Assembly: GCA_012934845.2 (NCBI GenBank)
Contig: WNNJ02002953.1
Span: 165,069 to 229,068, forward strand
Direction of reading: 5' to 3'
Length of the DNA stretch: 64,000 nt
Source of the DNA: Pomphorhynchus laevis
Taxonomy: Eukaryota > Acanthocephala > Palaeacanthocephala > Echinorhynchida > Pomphorhynchidae
Positions 19,976-31,430 of the stretch are shown here, in pieces (positions within the stretch are counted from its first letter, which is position 1; every line of letters begins with the position of its first letter). A model generated the notes under the pieces. The model was given only the letters and a program-made list of their open reading frames with translations, ran no database searches and was not told the DNA's origin. The translations under genes were made by a program, and so were the position numbers.

Positions 19976-20265
19976 CAATGCATGGGGCTCAATTGACGCT
20001 GAATTTCCGTGTTGATCAGATGGTTGGTGGACCTATTTTGATTATGCATCCGGAAGGAATGATACCAAGATGGCATCCGCCGCAATATGCCTACATTTAT
20101 CCAAATTAAGATAATCTGGCTGCACAACGTTTTACTAGACTAGGTGCGCCTTATCCTATGATTTGACTTACCTCCAAATCCGGCAATGATATATCTTGTT
20201 CCACAAATGGTGTTACCTCATAATCAGCTTCCTGGACAATTGCAGCCACGCCATACTTAACAGTC
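19976..20265 (+). pseudogene. Pro/Met-rich coding remnant
   Basis: Directly after the Penelope repeat one frame reads MHPEGMIPRWHPPQYAYIYP and stops. A little downstream another frame reads PPNPAMIYLVPQMVLPHNQL, ending PRHT with a stop at about 20258. Composition and GC differ sharply from the flanks. It looks like the 3' end of a host proline-rich gene that has been broken or carried here, for example by read-through of the adjacent retroelement. No family is recognised. Confidence 0.35.
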
Positions 20266-20269
20266 TAAT

Positions 20270-23190
20270 CAACTATTTCAGCTACGATAAGTTGTTTTCT
20301 TCTACAAAATGTGTAGAATAAATAAAACTGATAATAAATTTAAAATAGATTTGTCAATTAATGTGGCTAAGCATCCATGACACAATCGAAGTATTTCAAT
20401 AATAGGCTTAATACGTATTTTCTTGTGAAGAATGCCTAATACAATTCTTGTGCTTTGTTTATCTTGTAAATAATGGTTTGTATTAGCATTTGAATATTTC
20501 TTTAAACACTGAATTTCAGCGTGACAGTCGTTTAGTTTTAATCAGACTGCAACATAAATGTAAATGAGCATCTGTTAAAATTAAAAATTAAAATTTTAAA
20601 TAAAAATAAATTTTTATAAATTGACTAACAAATAACAGACGATGTATAAGTTTTATTTAACTGAAGCATAAATTATTATTAATATACGATGCTTAAGTTA
20701 TATATTGTTCATTCAGTTATATTTAGAAAAAAATAATTGTATTTAGATAAAAATATAAAGACTTTATTTAATAGCTAATAATTTATTTATTATAAATAAA
20801 TATCATTAATAATTTATTTATTAATGTTTAGTGTTTCTCTTTAGTCTTTTTACTTTCTATGCTTTCTTAATGATTGTTTACATATGATCTGTGCTAGTAT
20901 ATTTCAATGCATTCTAGTGGATTTGATAACCTTTAATGCTCTGTAATATATCCGTTACCCAATTGCCACAGTACCTCAAATATCATATTAAAACTTAAAG
21001 GTTATTTTTATCTAAATAATATATTTAGAGAAAAATATTTCGATTATATAAGAAAATACCATTTGTAAATTCCGATTTAAATCGCATGCATATTTTGACA
21101 TTGACTTGTCAAAATACCGTATATTATTCCATTTAAAATATCTTCCAGCTGCATTGCGCAATGTTTTGGGAGCTATAAATATGTTAATATCCAACCCTTT
21201 TTTTCTGTAATACATTTGTGTTTGGATCCATATTATTATTGTAAGTTCTTTTCATAAGTTATCAGCAATAAATTAGGTTAATGGAAATTCATTGGTTATT
21301 AGTTAGCTGGTCTTACACTATATTGATAAAAAAATTCATAACACCTGGTTGTAACTTTGTTGTCACAGCTGAAACACGTCAACCTGCTTGTTACTCTGGT
21401 TAATGATGTATACCGATAATTTAGGAATTAATGTTTGAAATATAGAAAATTATTACAACACATCTATTTTTATCTTCCTGGTAAAGAATTGTCCATGCAT
21501 ACAGTTTACGTTGTATGGGAAGCCCATGTATACAGTGTTATATCCCTTACTATATATAGGATGTCAATGTATATATTATTTTATCAATTAAATAAGGTTT
21601 CATCGATAATATATTATCAATAAATCTGTAATTTTGATCAATAAATTTTATATTCTTTGCGCACAAAAAAAATTGCAAAATTATACTGTGCAAAAAAATA
21701 GTCAAGGTCTTGACAAATTAATATCACACCATACGTGAATTTGTGTTGTGATACTTGTGTTCACAAACAAGTGAACTAGTTATTGTTGCGAACTTGTGTC
21801 ATCACTAGCTTACTTTCTAAACATGCTAAGAAGCATAATTTTTTTAAATAAATTTTAGAAATTAGTGATTGCTTTAATTAAAAGTAATCATTTTTTAAAA
21901 TTAAAAAGATAAAAAAGTTAAAACCTTTAAAAAATTGAAATCATTGAAACATTTTTTAAATTAAAAAAAATTAAAAATAAATATTTTTTATTAATACTAT
22001 TTTGAATTAATGTTAAAAATAATATTTATTGTTTTTATTTAATATTATTTATAATCATTTTTAAATAAATTAAAAAATGATTAAAAATAATTATATATGA
22101 AAATTACATAATTATATTTCTAAACTAATTAAAAATAATTCAAATAATTAAATCATTTTTAAATTATTACCAAAATTTTCAACAAGAAATATTTTTATTC
22201 ACAGAAATGTTAAAAAAAATATTTTGTATAAAGCAGTCATCATTGTTTTCTTATAATTGAGCAAAATTCAATCATCATTTTACAATGATTGAATTACTCA
22301 AATGTAAACAGGTTTGCTCTTTATATAGTTTATTTAGTTTAGATTATTTATAAATTTTTATAGTACAAAATATTTTTCAGATTACGCGAGTATTATATTA
22401 AAAATTTTAAAACTTAATTATTTCTTGTTAAATTTTGTTTTATGTCAATTTTTAATTAATTTTAAATTTAGCTTTTGAATTTTACTTAAAATTCAAAATA
22501 AGAATCGCTTTATTCTATAATTGCAGTGCCGTAATACATCGAATGTGTTTGCAATTTTAAAAACTACTCAATTTTATCCAATTGCAAATAAGTAACACTA
22601 TTATATAATAATTATGATTATTTTATTACGTTGTTTTAATGATTGAGTTATAATAACTCAATTAAAAATAATAACTCAATTTAAAATGAATTTTCAAATA
22701 AAAACAATAATATTAACTAAACATTAGTAGCTTGTAAATTATCTTGTAGCTACATCACCTTAAGGCTCAAAGTTTGTATCTGATGATCACAGTAGCTGTT
22801 AAAATATTGAACTTAAACCGAATTTAAACTTTAATCTTAGGATATCGAATATGTGCGCACTAATCTTTCTATCGTTTTTGTCCTAGTAATAATCATTTCT
22901 GGCTTTATAATAATATAATTATAATATAATTTCTGGGTAGAATTTTTCTCTTTTTTATTATAGCAAATGCAGTACAGCCTTATACAATCTAAATGTTGAA
23001 AAAGCAACACGTTAATTGTTAATTGTTAAACATGTTAATTGTTCGAAAAAATATAATTTGGTTTTAATTAAAATTGTTGATTAAATTTAATGAGACAAAG
23101 GCGATTTCTAATTGATATGGCGACATATCGACAATGCGGATTCATTAAAACTTTTATTTGATATGTTAAATAGCTTTTACTTTAGCCATT
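20270..23190. other. Long AT-rich gene desert
   Basis: About 2.9 kb of extreme AT content, with long A/T runs around 21830-22240. The few open frames (for example 21012-21215 - and 21435-21623 +) are short and composed of AT-rich codons. I see no gene, RNA or mobile element I can name. Confidence 0.5.
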
Positions 23191-23209
23191 TGCATAAAAT
23201 ATATCGACA

Positions 23210-23584
23210 ATGCAGATCCATCAAATATTCATAACAACATTGTTACTGCTGGTCGGACAGACAACATCTTTACTGAAAGAAATGAATCCATCCACTTTGC
23301 AAAATACTAATGGAAAACTACTGCTGATGTATTATGCTCCGTGGTGCCCCTACTGCAAAGCGATGACACCAAAGCTTCAAGAGGTTGCTGCTGAATATTC
23401 CAACAGAGTGATGATCGGACGCCTGAATTGTATAAAGTACACAAACTTATGTGACAAAATCATGTATTATCCTACATTAACATGGTACAACAACGGAATA
23501 AACTCATCTTCTGAAGATATCGAGGCTTATACCCACGATGATATTGTAAATTACATTGAATCTAAATTATCTAGTTTAACATAG
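23210..23584 (+). CDS. Secreted single-domain thioredoxin / PDI-like protein
   Basis: This intact 124-codon gene in one exon starts at the ATG at 23210 and stops with TAG at 23582-23584. Residues 1-22 form a signal peptide (MQIHQIFITTLLLLVGQTTS). One thioredoxin fold follows: the active site is in YYAPWCPYCKAMTPKLQEVA (CPYC, where classical PDI has CGHC and thioredoxin CGPC), and the cis-proline loop is in YYPTLTWYNNG. The protein ends after the last helix with no second domain and no KDEL-type signal, so it is likely to act in the secretory pathway or outside the cell as a thiol-disulfide oxidoreductase. The substrate is unknown. Sequence around the start is duplicated just upstream (TATCGACAATGC at about 23125 and 23203). 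Confidence 0.8.
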   Translation: MQIHQIFITTLLLLVGQTTSLLKEMNPSTLQNTNGKLLLMYYAPWCPYCKAMTPKLQEVAAEYSNRVMIGRLNCIKYTNLCDKIMYYPTLTWYNNGINSSSEDIEAYTHDDIVNYIESKLSSLT

Positions 23585-23589
23585 TTCAT

Positions 23590-24790
23590 GATAAAGTCTT
23601 AATTTTGTTTAATCAAATGTACGGAAAAAATAGAATTAGTTGTATCTTATTTTAAGAAATTCTTTATCTTAATAAAGATGAAATCTTTATCTTAATAAAT
23701 TCACTTATATTCAATCTTGTACTATCCCGTCATCTACATGGAACACATCATCGACATCTTCAAACCTTTTAACCATTTTAAATTTAATTATTGTGTTTAT
23801 AATAACTTAATCCATAATAATTTTAAATTTATCAAATTTAAGAATTATTTTTAAGATTAGGACTTTTACATTTTTAAATTTATGCAGTAATTAAAAAGTA
23901 ATTTAAATGGTAAGATTTAAAGAAAATACAACACAATAGTAACACATTAGAACCTTTAATTTGAAGGATATAACAAAAGTAAAAGTAATTTTCTTAATAT
24001 ACAAAACAGGAAGACACTGGAACACATGGATAAGCCAATTGGCAACATACAAACTGCCGAATAATTACAAAATATAAAATTATAAACCACCATGAATTAT
24101 TCTAGACTAAACCATAAAGGAATAAAGTACTCTGAGTAGAATGTTTAAAAATGATTGTGTTTGGAAAACAAGTTGAGCGAAAGACTGAATAAAATGGTTT
24201 TACAGTAGCATCTTAATTAACGGGGGCCTTTTCGAATTGGCGTTTTAATTATTTTATACTTATATTATTTAATTATTAAATATATATATATTTTTATAAA
24301 TAATAATTTAAAATTATAAATAATTTTAATTATTTATAATTATTTAATCATTTCTGATCATCCTGATGATCTCTATTCTTTATTCTGATACATCGTATGT
24401 TATTTGATAGTCCATTTATAAAAATGACTTTTATTTCAAATTTAAATTTTAAATTTTTACAATTTATAAATTATATAAAATCTTATGTAACAATTATTAA
24501 TTTATTATAATTACTTATAATTATTTAATTATTTAAATTATATTTATCTTTATTTTTAAGTTATAAATAATTTAATACACATAGACTTAGTTGCCTTACC
24601 GGATTATAACTATATTTTAAGTATATAATTTTAATTATATAATTAAATTTAAATGCTATAATTTTATACAATATTTTTAAATTTTATTTATTACAATTCA
24701 ATAATTCAATTTTTTACGATTCAAGTTTCCATTTAAGTTTTTTTTATGGATAACTTTACTATATCATTAAAATACAATATTATTTATCAA
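23590..24790. other. AT-rich intergenic stretch with Penelope end fragment
   Basis: No gene is supported. At 24353-24430 is a Penelope end (CCTGATGATCTCTATTCTTT, then TGATACA, then a CATTTATAAAAATGACTTTT block), followed by AT-rich sequence up to TAGACTTAGTTGCCTTACC near 24590. Confidence 0.5.
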
Positions 24791-24801
24791 ATGTTTTATT
24801 A

Positions 24802-24999
24802 TTAATATTCTCCCTTTTCACACTCGCTCGACTCACTGTCTCTGTCGATTTTGCTCAAAAGATTGTTCAGCTCTTTTGCATGCTTTCGCATGCCCCGTAT
24901 TATCTTCGTGGTCTTTAGAACAAGTTGGGAAAGGAGGACTAGGAAATCACCTGACTTTAATTGATGCTTAACATTTTTCTTGCGCACCGTTGCACTCAT
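24802..24999 (-). CDS. Small 65-residue protein, unknown
   Basis: This ATG-to-TAA frame on the - strand has distinctly higher GC and balanced codon use against a very AT-rich background. The N-terminus is basic (MSATVRKKNVKHQLKSGD), the centre hydrophobic and helical (FLVLLSQLVLKTTKIIRGM), and the C-terminus acidic (KIDRDSESSECEKGEY). This layout suits a small helical protein, perhaps a subunit of a complex or a tail-anchored-like helix. I recognise no family. It could also be one exon of a longer gene. Confidence 0.45.
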   Translation of the reverse strand: MSATVRKKNVKHQLKSGDFLVLLSQLVLKTTKIIRGMRKHAKELNNLLSKIDRDSESSECEKGEY

Positions 25000-27310
25000 G
25001 GCCCGATTTCAGACTTCAGAATTTATCTATAACAGCGTTCGCTAAATGTCCATACGCCGGATTTCTGATTTCAAGTAATTGATTTAATTTATTGTATTTT
25101 TAATTTTGCCCAGCCGAAAGGCGAAATGGGAATAAATCGCTGCATTATTATATATTATATAGATTAATTTTAAATAGATTAATATTATCTATTTAAATAG
25201 ATTAATATAAAGGTCTAACAATAACAATTAGAATGATTAGATTACAATCGTTATATTTTTAGATAAAACTGAAATTTTAATGATTTCCTAGTGATGTTGT
25301 TGCTGACATTTGTAACCAATTCGAATCAGCGGTCATCGTAACCGCTGATTCGAATTACAAGTGTTGCAAGTATATAAAATCAATTGCAATTGTGAAAAAT
25401 CTGTCAAGCTTCAATTTTTATTTTTTCGCTATTTCATTATCATTTGCTGTCTTTAATCATAACGGTCTAGTATTGATTTATCTCGTGTTTACTTGTGACT
25501 ATGTAAGCTATCCATTACGAATGCTTTTGTACTGATCACTAACATTTGGCCAAGTCGTCTTTTTGTTCTTTAAGGCAATCATAATCAGCTGTCAATTTCG
25601 AGGCATTCAAATCAAAACCGGATATTTTTCGCAGTTCAACAGACTCATTTTCTATTATTCGTGAGAATTAACTTAAAAAATAAATAATTACTTGAGAGAT
25701 TTTATATAATTTCCATTTATATAAAGTTAAAATTTAAATTTAAAATAAAAGTCTATTTTTATGAAATAAAAAATTACAATAAAAACTTCTTTTAATTTAA
25801 AAATTCTTTTTGAATAATAAATTAATTTTTGCTCAATGTAAACTTTTTAGAGATAAATATTTATTTTGGAGAAAACAATAACTCAGAAAATTAGGTATAT
25901 TGTATATTAATGCTTTGATAACTTTATATCTTGTCGTTAACGCTATGCTGTAATAACAAATGACCAGGGTCTTTGACCGACTATTTGATTGGATTAAAGA
26001 AAGGTAAGCACGACATAGAATTAAAGAATGCAATATAATACGGAGTATCCGTCATATATTTAATAACAAATTAACTTTAATCAAAATATTTAATATTAAC
26101 AAATATGAACGAACCTATTAACTTATGTATATTTGCTAATTGATAAAGAATTAAACAGAATAAATGAGAATCAATTAAAATTGCTTGTCAAATGAATTCA
26201 GAATGAGTTCATTTAGTAAACACGAATGTATTATAAATTTATATTTATTAACTCTATTAATTTAAATTTTACTGTAGTTGCTTAGTTACTATCTATCAAA
26301 CATAACTGTTTAATGCTTTAAAATTAATTGTTTTATATATTTTGGATAATGAATGTATTAATATTTTAAATGAAGATAATAATTACTATAATTACAACTA
26401 TTTTTAACGGATACAAATTAATACGATTTTTCCCCATTTATCCTATAAGTCAATCGAAATTTCCTTAAAACTTAATAGCTAATATAATTAAAGTTACATT
26501 AAAATTATATTTAATGATATTATATTAAATGAATATTATCTAGGTTATATTTTCCACATATCATACTTATCAATTGAAATTATTTTTCCCATTTAATCCA
26601 TATAAGTCGATTGAAATTTCCTTGAAAGTTTTACTGTTCAATATAATAGTGTTTTATTGTTTTATTGTATAATAGTAAAACAGATTAAAGTTTAAATATA
26701 AATAATAGTAAAATTATCACACATGTATTATTAATAATACTCTTATTTATCGAATTATGAAATTGCATCTTCACAGTAAAGGAGGTAATAATTACTCGAA
26801 GATTATCCTACATGAGAATATTAACAAATATTATATTAATATTTACAGAATGTATTATTTCTATATTAATAGACACTTTTAACGAGAATTAATCCTATTA
26901 GTTATTACCCAATAATTTTAATATTGTTGCTCAATTTATATATGTTATAATATTAATATTTAATAGTTTTTTGGTGAAGAATTCTCGATAATTAAAACCG
27001 TTGAATTTTATTAAAATATTTCGGCTGTTCGTGCAGCCCCTTTGAATCTGAAATGTATACATTAGTTAATCGTTAGAAATTAAAGTTAGAGTTTTAATTG
27101 TCGGGGATGCTTCGTCAAAGAAAACAATTTATTTTGATCCGAATGTAATATTATTAGATAATATTAAATATTTGTTAAGTGAACGATTCAGAAAATTGTT
27201 CAAATAATTTTGAACTTCGAACTTTAGTAAATTAAGCTTGATATTTTTATTTACCTATTCAGAATGCTTTAGAATTTCAACGAAAGATAAATTCGTTAAC
27301 AAAATCAATA
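25000..27310. other. AT-rich intergenic stretch
   Basis: I see no gene. A perfect 16-bp inverted repeat with a 7-base loop lies at 25318-25356 (arms AATTCGAATCAGCGGT and complement). The 25833-26033 - strand frame has no recognisable feature. Confidence 0.5.
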
Positions 27311-27329
27311 CCGCAATTAAAGCTAACAA

Positions 27330-28475
27330 ATGAACGATGGCTGCTCACTCCTAGAAACCTGTCTGCAGATCTACACGTGTATATTTGCTGCCTCTCATGC
27401 CTCTGTATCGCAAAGCATTTATGTGCAATTTCTGTTCTTATTTGTTTTACAGATTGTATCATTAATTGTGCATCCTCCATTAATACCTGTTATATTAATT
27501 GGCATTTCTCTGTTTGAGCAACGGACAAGCGTCGATCACAAATCGAACATATTCAAATTAAAAAGTTTTGTAAACCTTAGTAGATATGGCTTGCATTCGT
27601 TAACTATGATATGCATTCTTGCAGCTGATTGCCCACTATTTCCAAAGCGTTATCTTAAAGCTTCCAAATATGGAATGGGTCTAATGGACATAGGGATCGG
27701 TTTGTTCGTTTGCGTTTCATCGGCGCAGAATCAAATATACAGCAGACGAGGACCTAGTGTATATGTTTTAATTTTCGGACTTTTACGATTATTGATTCTA
27801 CCTTTGGTTAACTATTCAGTAGCGATTGAAGAATATGGTAGGCATTGGAATGCCTCATTTACACTTTATTTTTCACATCTCTTTGCGTTTCTAGAGGCAA
27901 AGAAGTTATCCCTATTAAATGCAACCATATTGTCGGCCATTCGACATGTACTAATTTTACACTTCATTTCAAAGTATTCCAACTACGCACCAACCATAAT
28001 AAGGGATAATTGGCCTGGAATTATATCTATTACTGGATTTGTGTTCCTTAACCATTGCTGTTCACTGATTACCAAATATGTACTTGAATGTAAGCATGAA
28101 TTTACGTACAAAGCAGTCGTCTGCATTAGTGTTGTTATTATGTTTCTTCGGTTTGTTATAAGATCTGAAATCGATAGGGGCTTTTGTAATATTACGTACT
28201 GTGCTCATATTATATTCATAGCCCTATTCTATTTTATGGTAACCCAATGGCAATTTAAATCGATTTCCACTGATAATTTATACATAATAATCCCAAGAAA
28301 AATGATGCTTATACTTTTTGCCATTTCAAATATTACAACAGGTCTTTTAAACCTATTTTTCCAAATTAGTAATCGAGTCAATACAGTGCTGGACACAATT
28401 GTATTTCTTGGTACATATTGCGGATTCAACTTGATCATTACTCATTTGATATGCTTTATACTTAAGCGCATTTAG
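27330..28475 (+). CDS. PIGW: GPI-anchor biosynthesis inositol acyltransferase PIG-W / GWT1
   Basis: This intact 381-codon, single-exon gene encodes the multi-pass ER membrane enzyme that adds a fatty acyl chain to the inositol of GlcN-PI during GPI-anchor assembly. From memory of the family, the N-terminal NDGCSLLETCLQIY matches the human NGTT...EI start. AADCPLFPKRYLKASKYG and LMDIGIGLFV match the luminal DFPLFPRRF...YGTGAMD block, EEYGRHWNASFTLYF matches EYGVHWNFFFT, NWPGIISITGFVFLNH matches the NREGI..LGY segment, and ISNITTGLLNLFFQ matches the C-terminal SNITTGLINL motif. These carry the conserved Asp, Glu, His and Asn positions. It is about 100 residues shorter than the human protein, the loss being spread over loops. 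The ATG at 27330 gives the full conserved N-terminus. Confidence 0.92.
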   Translation: MNDGCSLLETCLQIYTCIFAASHASVSQSIYVQFLFLFVLQIVSLIVHPPLIPVILIGISLFEQRTSVDHKSNIFKLKSFVNLSRYGLHSLTMICILAADCPLFPKRYLKASKYGMGLMDIGIGLFVCVSSAQNQIYSRRGPSVYVLIFGLLRLLILPLVNYSVAIEEYGRHWNASFTLYFSHLFAFLEAKKLSLLNATILSAIRHVLILHFISKYSNYAPTIIRDNWPGIISITGFVFLNHCCSLITKYVLECKHEFTYKAVVCISVVIMFLRFVIRSEIDRGFCNITYCAHIIFIALFYFMVTQWQFKSISTDNLYIIIPRKMMLILFAISNITTGLLNLFFQISNRVNTVLDTIVFLGTYCGFNLIITHLICFILKRI

Positions 28476-28930
28476 AAAACTTTGAATCATTTAAGATTCA
28501 AAGTTAGAGAATTCATTTAAGATGGCACTGACAGTTTTATAATTATAAAGTCTTAAAAATCAATTGATGATAACTTCATCGAAATTATCGATTTATTGAT
28601 TGATAATCAACAGTTACGAAAATGTGAGATGAGACTAAACTGTAATTGCTGCGATGCTGCGAGAATGAATATGTGAGTCGGTATTCCTGACTACTGTAAT
28701 ACGAATTCGAAAGTGATAGAACCGATCAAATTCTATTGTAATTTATGTGTATTTTGGTAATTTTAATATTCAGATCAGATAACTGAGTCTACGTATTTTA
28801 TACTATGTAAATTAAAAATAAAGATAAATAATTGAAAATAATAAATAATTATACAATATTTTATATAATTTTTATTTATATAAAATTTTAAATTTAAAAT
28901 AAATAGCAATTGAATGATAAATAACATATG
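28476..28930. other. PIGW 3' flank and Penelope end fragment
   Basis: A Penelope end in inverted orientation lies at about 28755-28810 (CAGATCAGATAACTGAGTCT, then ACGTATTTTATA). The rest is AT-rich with no gene. The - strand frame 28775-28969 is this repeat read backwards. Confidence 0.5.
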
Positions 28931-28935
28931 ATGTA

Positions 28936-30600
28936 TAGATGCAGATGGCATCAGGATTCTCTTAGTCAAAGATCAATGATTGATTATGTAATCGTTTCAT
29001 CCGATCTGCGGCGTTATGTTCTGGACACTTTTGTGAAAAGAGGAGCTAATCTATCAACTGATCACTACCTTGTAGTTAATAAACTTGATGGCCAAATCGG
29101 ATGCTAGACAAGCCTGGTAAACCCAAAAGTTGTGTGAGGGAATGCTGGGAGCATCTAGCAGATGTTTCTGTCAAAGATCGTTTTTCTGGCTACATGCTGA
29201 AGGACTTCTCTCGGTTGCCAGAAGAGATGAAGAGTACTGATCAGGAATGGGAGATGTTCAGATTCCGTTTGTCAAAGCTACTGTAAAACGTTGTGGCTTG
29301 AAGGCCTTAGGTGCTTGCCGCGGAGGAAATACTCGAATTGCTTGGTGGACATCAACAGTTAGAGATTTTGTCCAACAGAAGAAGCTGGCTTATAAGGAAA
29401 CTTTGCCAGATAAATCAGTGGAAGCTGAAGACAAGTACCGAAGGTCAAAGAGAGCTTTAGTTCGAGCAGTTATTGAAGCGAATGAAGCGAAAAAGGCGGA
29501 TCGGGAGAAGTTTAGAGATCACTTAGAACTTGATTATAGGTCAGCTTCGAAGATGTTCTGGAGGAGGAACAGGAACCTTCGTGTTGGAAAGCAGAAAACT
29601 CCTCAAACTGTCTATGACAAGAGAGGATCTATGCGGATTGACATTTAAGAAATTCTTGGTTGTTGGAAAGAGCATTTTAGAGATCTCCTTAATCCGATGG
29701 ATATGCCTTATATCCATAAGGCATATCCATATTTAACTGTCTATGACAAGAGAGGATCTATGCTGACTGATATTAAAGAAATTCTTGATTGTTAGAAAGT
29801 GCATTTTATGAGTCTTTTTAATCCGATGGATATGCCTTCTCTTGTAGAAGTAGAGCCTTTAGAACCATGTGAAGAGGTCATATATTTGGAAAAGTTCATT
29901 GATGTTGTTAAAAAACTTCGTAATGGCAAGTCTTCTGGAGTAGACAAGATTCGACATGAAGCGTTAAAGGCTCTCGACGTTGTTGGCATGAAGTGGCTAA
30001 CACGGATCTTCAACGTTCCATTAAAGTCGGGCCAGGTTCCTAGTAAGTTGCGAACTCGGGTGATAGTACCGGTTTTTAAGAAAGGTGAACGAAGGGTATG
30101 TTCTAATTATCGGGGCATCACTATTTGTAGCCAAACTGGTAATCTATTTGCTATGATTCTTGAGTTAAGTATATGGCCTAGAGTTGAGGGACAGTTGTAA
30201 GATTAGCAATGCGGCTTTCGTCTAGGTCGTTGAACTACAGATCAGCTCTTTACTCTCTCGAATATCCTTAAACGTTCTTGGGAGTTCGTTCAACCGGTCA
30301 ACATGTGCTTTGTAGATTTGGAGAAGGTATTCGACAGAGTTCGTGGCTCGGATACTTTCTGAGGATGTTTAGGGATTACCTTCCTCGAAGGGCTTTCCAG
30401 GAAGGATTCTCTGTAAAGAGGCATCGTTGTATATCTCAATACCGGTGGAGAGATCAAATCTCGAAACTGGCCGAAGACCGCCTTCAGCTATCTGGAAGAG
30501 AACTCTAGTCTGCCGCCCAGGATCGTGGTCGGGAGTAGTTTGTTTCGTGAACTGCCTCCACGACCCGACACCCGGACCAGTGGTTGACAGTAATTATTTT
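28936..30600 (+). mobile_element. LINE with APE endonuclease end and partial RT, dead
   Basis: In order: the C-terminus of an AP-type endonuclease (SMIDYVIVSSDLRRYVLDTF, VKRGANLSTDHYLVV), a linker with GLKALGACRGGNTRIAWW, then RT fingers and palm start (LRNGKSSGVDKIRHEALKAL, VPVFKKGERRVCSNYRGIT), QCGFRLGR and MCFVDLEKVFDRV (motif A), followed by a Pro-rich tail. The match is to a non-LTR family common in fish and invertebrates (CR1/Rex1/L2-like; clade not certain). The YADD region is missing, there are frameshifts and stops, and a 103-bp segment is duplicated internally (29607-29709 and 29736-29838). It is 5'-truncated and internally deleted. Confidence 0.88.
29607..29838 (+). repeat. 103-bp internal duplication in the LINE
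   Basis: ACTGTCTATGACAAGAGAGG through AATCCGATGGATATGCCTT occurs twice, 129 bp apart. Between the copies lies a 13-bp inverted repeat (GGATATGCCTTAT-ATCC-complement, 29698-29727) made from the end of copy 1. This suggests that a template-switch or fold-back event accompanied the duplication. Confidence 0.8.
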
Positions 30601-30609
30601 TTTTCTTGT

Positions 30610-31250
30610 CAAGAAATTGTTGTTCTTGTAGTTAGATTTATTCATAAACATACATCGATAATTTTTACAGAGTAATTTTGTTTATGTCTGTTCTTTTATT
30701 GGTAACCTCTTAACGTAATTAACATTTTTCCAATTTCTGTAATATGCTGCGTGCATGGTTTAGCAAGTAAAAATGAATGTATTTAATCATATTTATGCTA
30801 GCTAATATTGTATATATTGAATAACATATTACGAAAACAATTCTTTGATTCATCGGAATATTACAAGAAGGAATTAATATTACAAGAAGGTAATAATGTA
30901 TAAAGCAAATGCTTTTCTGTGCTGTTGTTAAGCTTAATTAACACATGCGTTATTGCAATGTATACATGAGTACAAACGTACATACCTATTTAGGAAATAG
31001 CAATTATTGAATTGGATGCTTTTTTGATTGCAAGAATATCTGGGCAACTTAGTACCTGTTCGTCTAGAGTTCTTAATGATATAATAAATGTGTTTACATC
31101 AGAATATGATGTGACATGACGGCCTGCGCCATTTGTCGTAACAGGGAAAATTATCAGGTAAATTTTCTAATGCGTCACATGGAATTATTACCGTTATTAA
31201 GTATGATAATTTAATATTGATAATTTAATATATGATAATTTAATATAATA
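30610..31250. other. AT-rich intergenic stretch
   Basis: No gene is supported. Short direct duplications are present, such as GGAATATTACAAGAAGGAAT followed at once by its partial copy (about 30857-30892) and TATGATAATTTAATAT repeats at 31203-31250. Confidence 0.4.
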
Positions 31251-31418
31251 CCCCGCGTGGCCGAATGGTGGAGGCGTGTGCATTGCAAACTCTATGTACG
31301 GGGTTCAAACCTCGAGCATGCACTCTCTATTGACTTCTCTGTAAGCACACGTCAAAGCCACAAGATCGCGTTGTCGAAAGACGTAGGGGCACCCGATGAT
31401 GAAGCGGGACCACTCTTC
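31251..31418 (+). mobile_element. tRNA-derived SINE with target-site duplication
   Basis: The head starts CCCCGCGTGGCCGAATGG. It has a pol III A box (TGGCCGAATGG, as in class II tRNAs of Ser/Leu type) and a B box (GGGTTCAAACCTC) 45-50 bp later. A tRNA-unrelated body of about 100 bp follows, ending CGGGACCACTCTTC. The element is flanked by ATAATTTAATAT at 31235-31246 and 31419-31430, a convincing target duplication. The intact tRNA fold is not evident, so this is a SINE and not a tRNA gene. Confidence 0.75.
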
Positions 31419-31430
31419 ATAATTTAATAT

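Noticed and set aside
31251-31325. Possible functional tRNA gene
   Set aside because: A and B boxes are present but a cloverleaf with proper acceptor stem is not, and target duplications flank a longer element, so it is a SINE.
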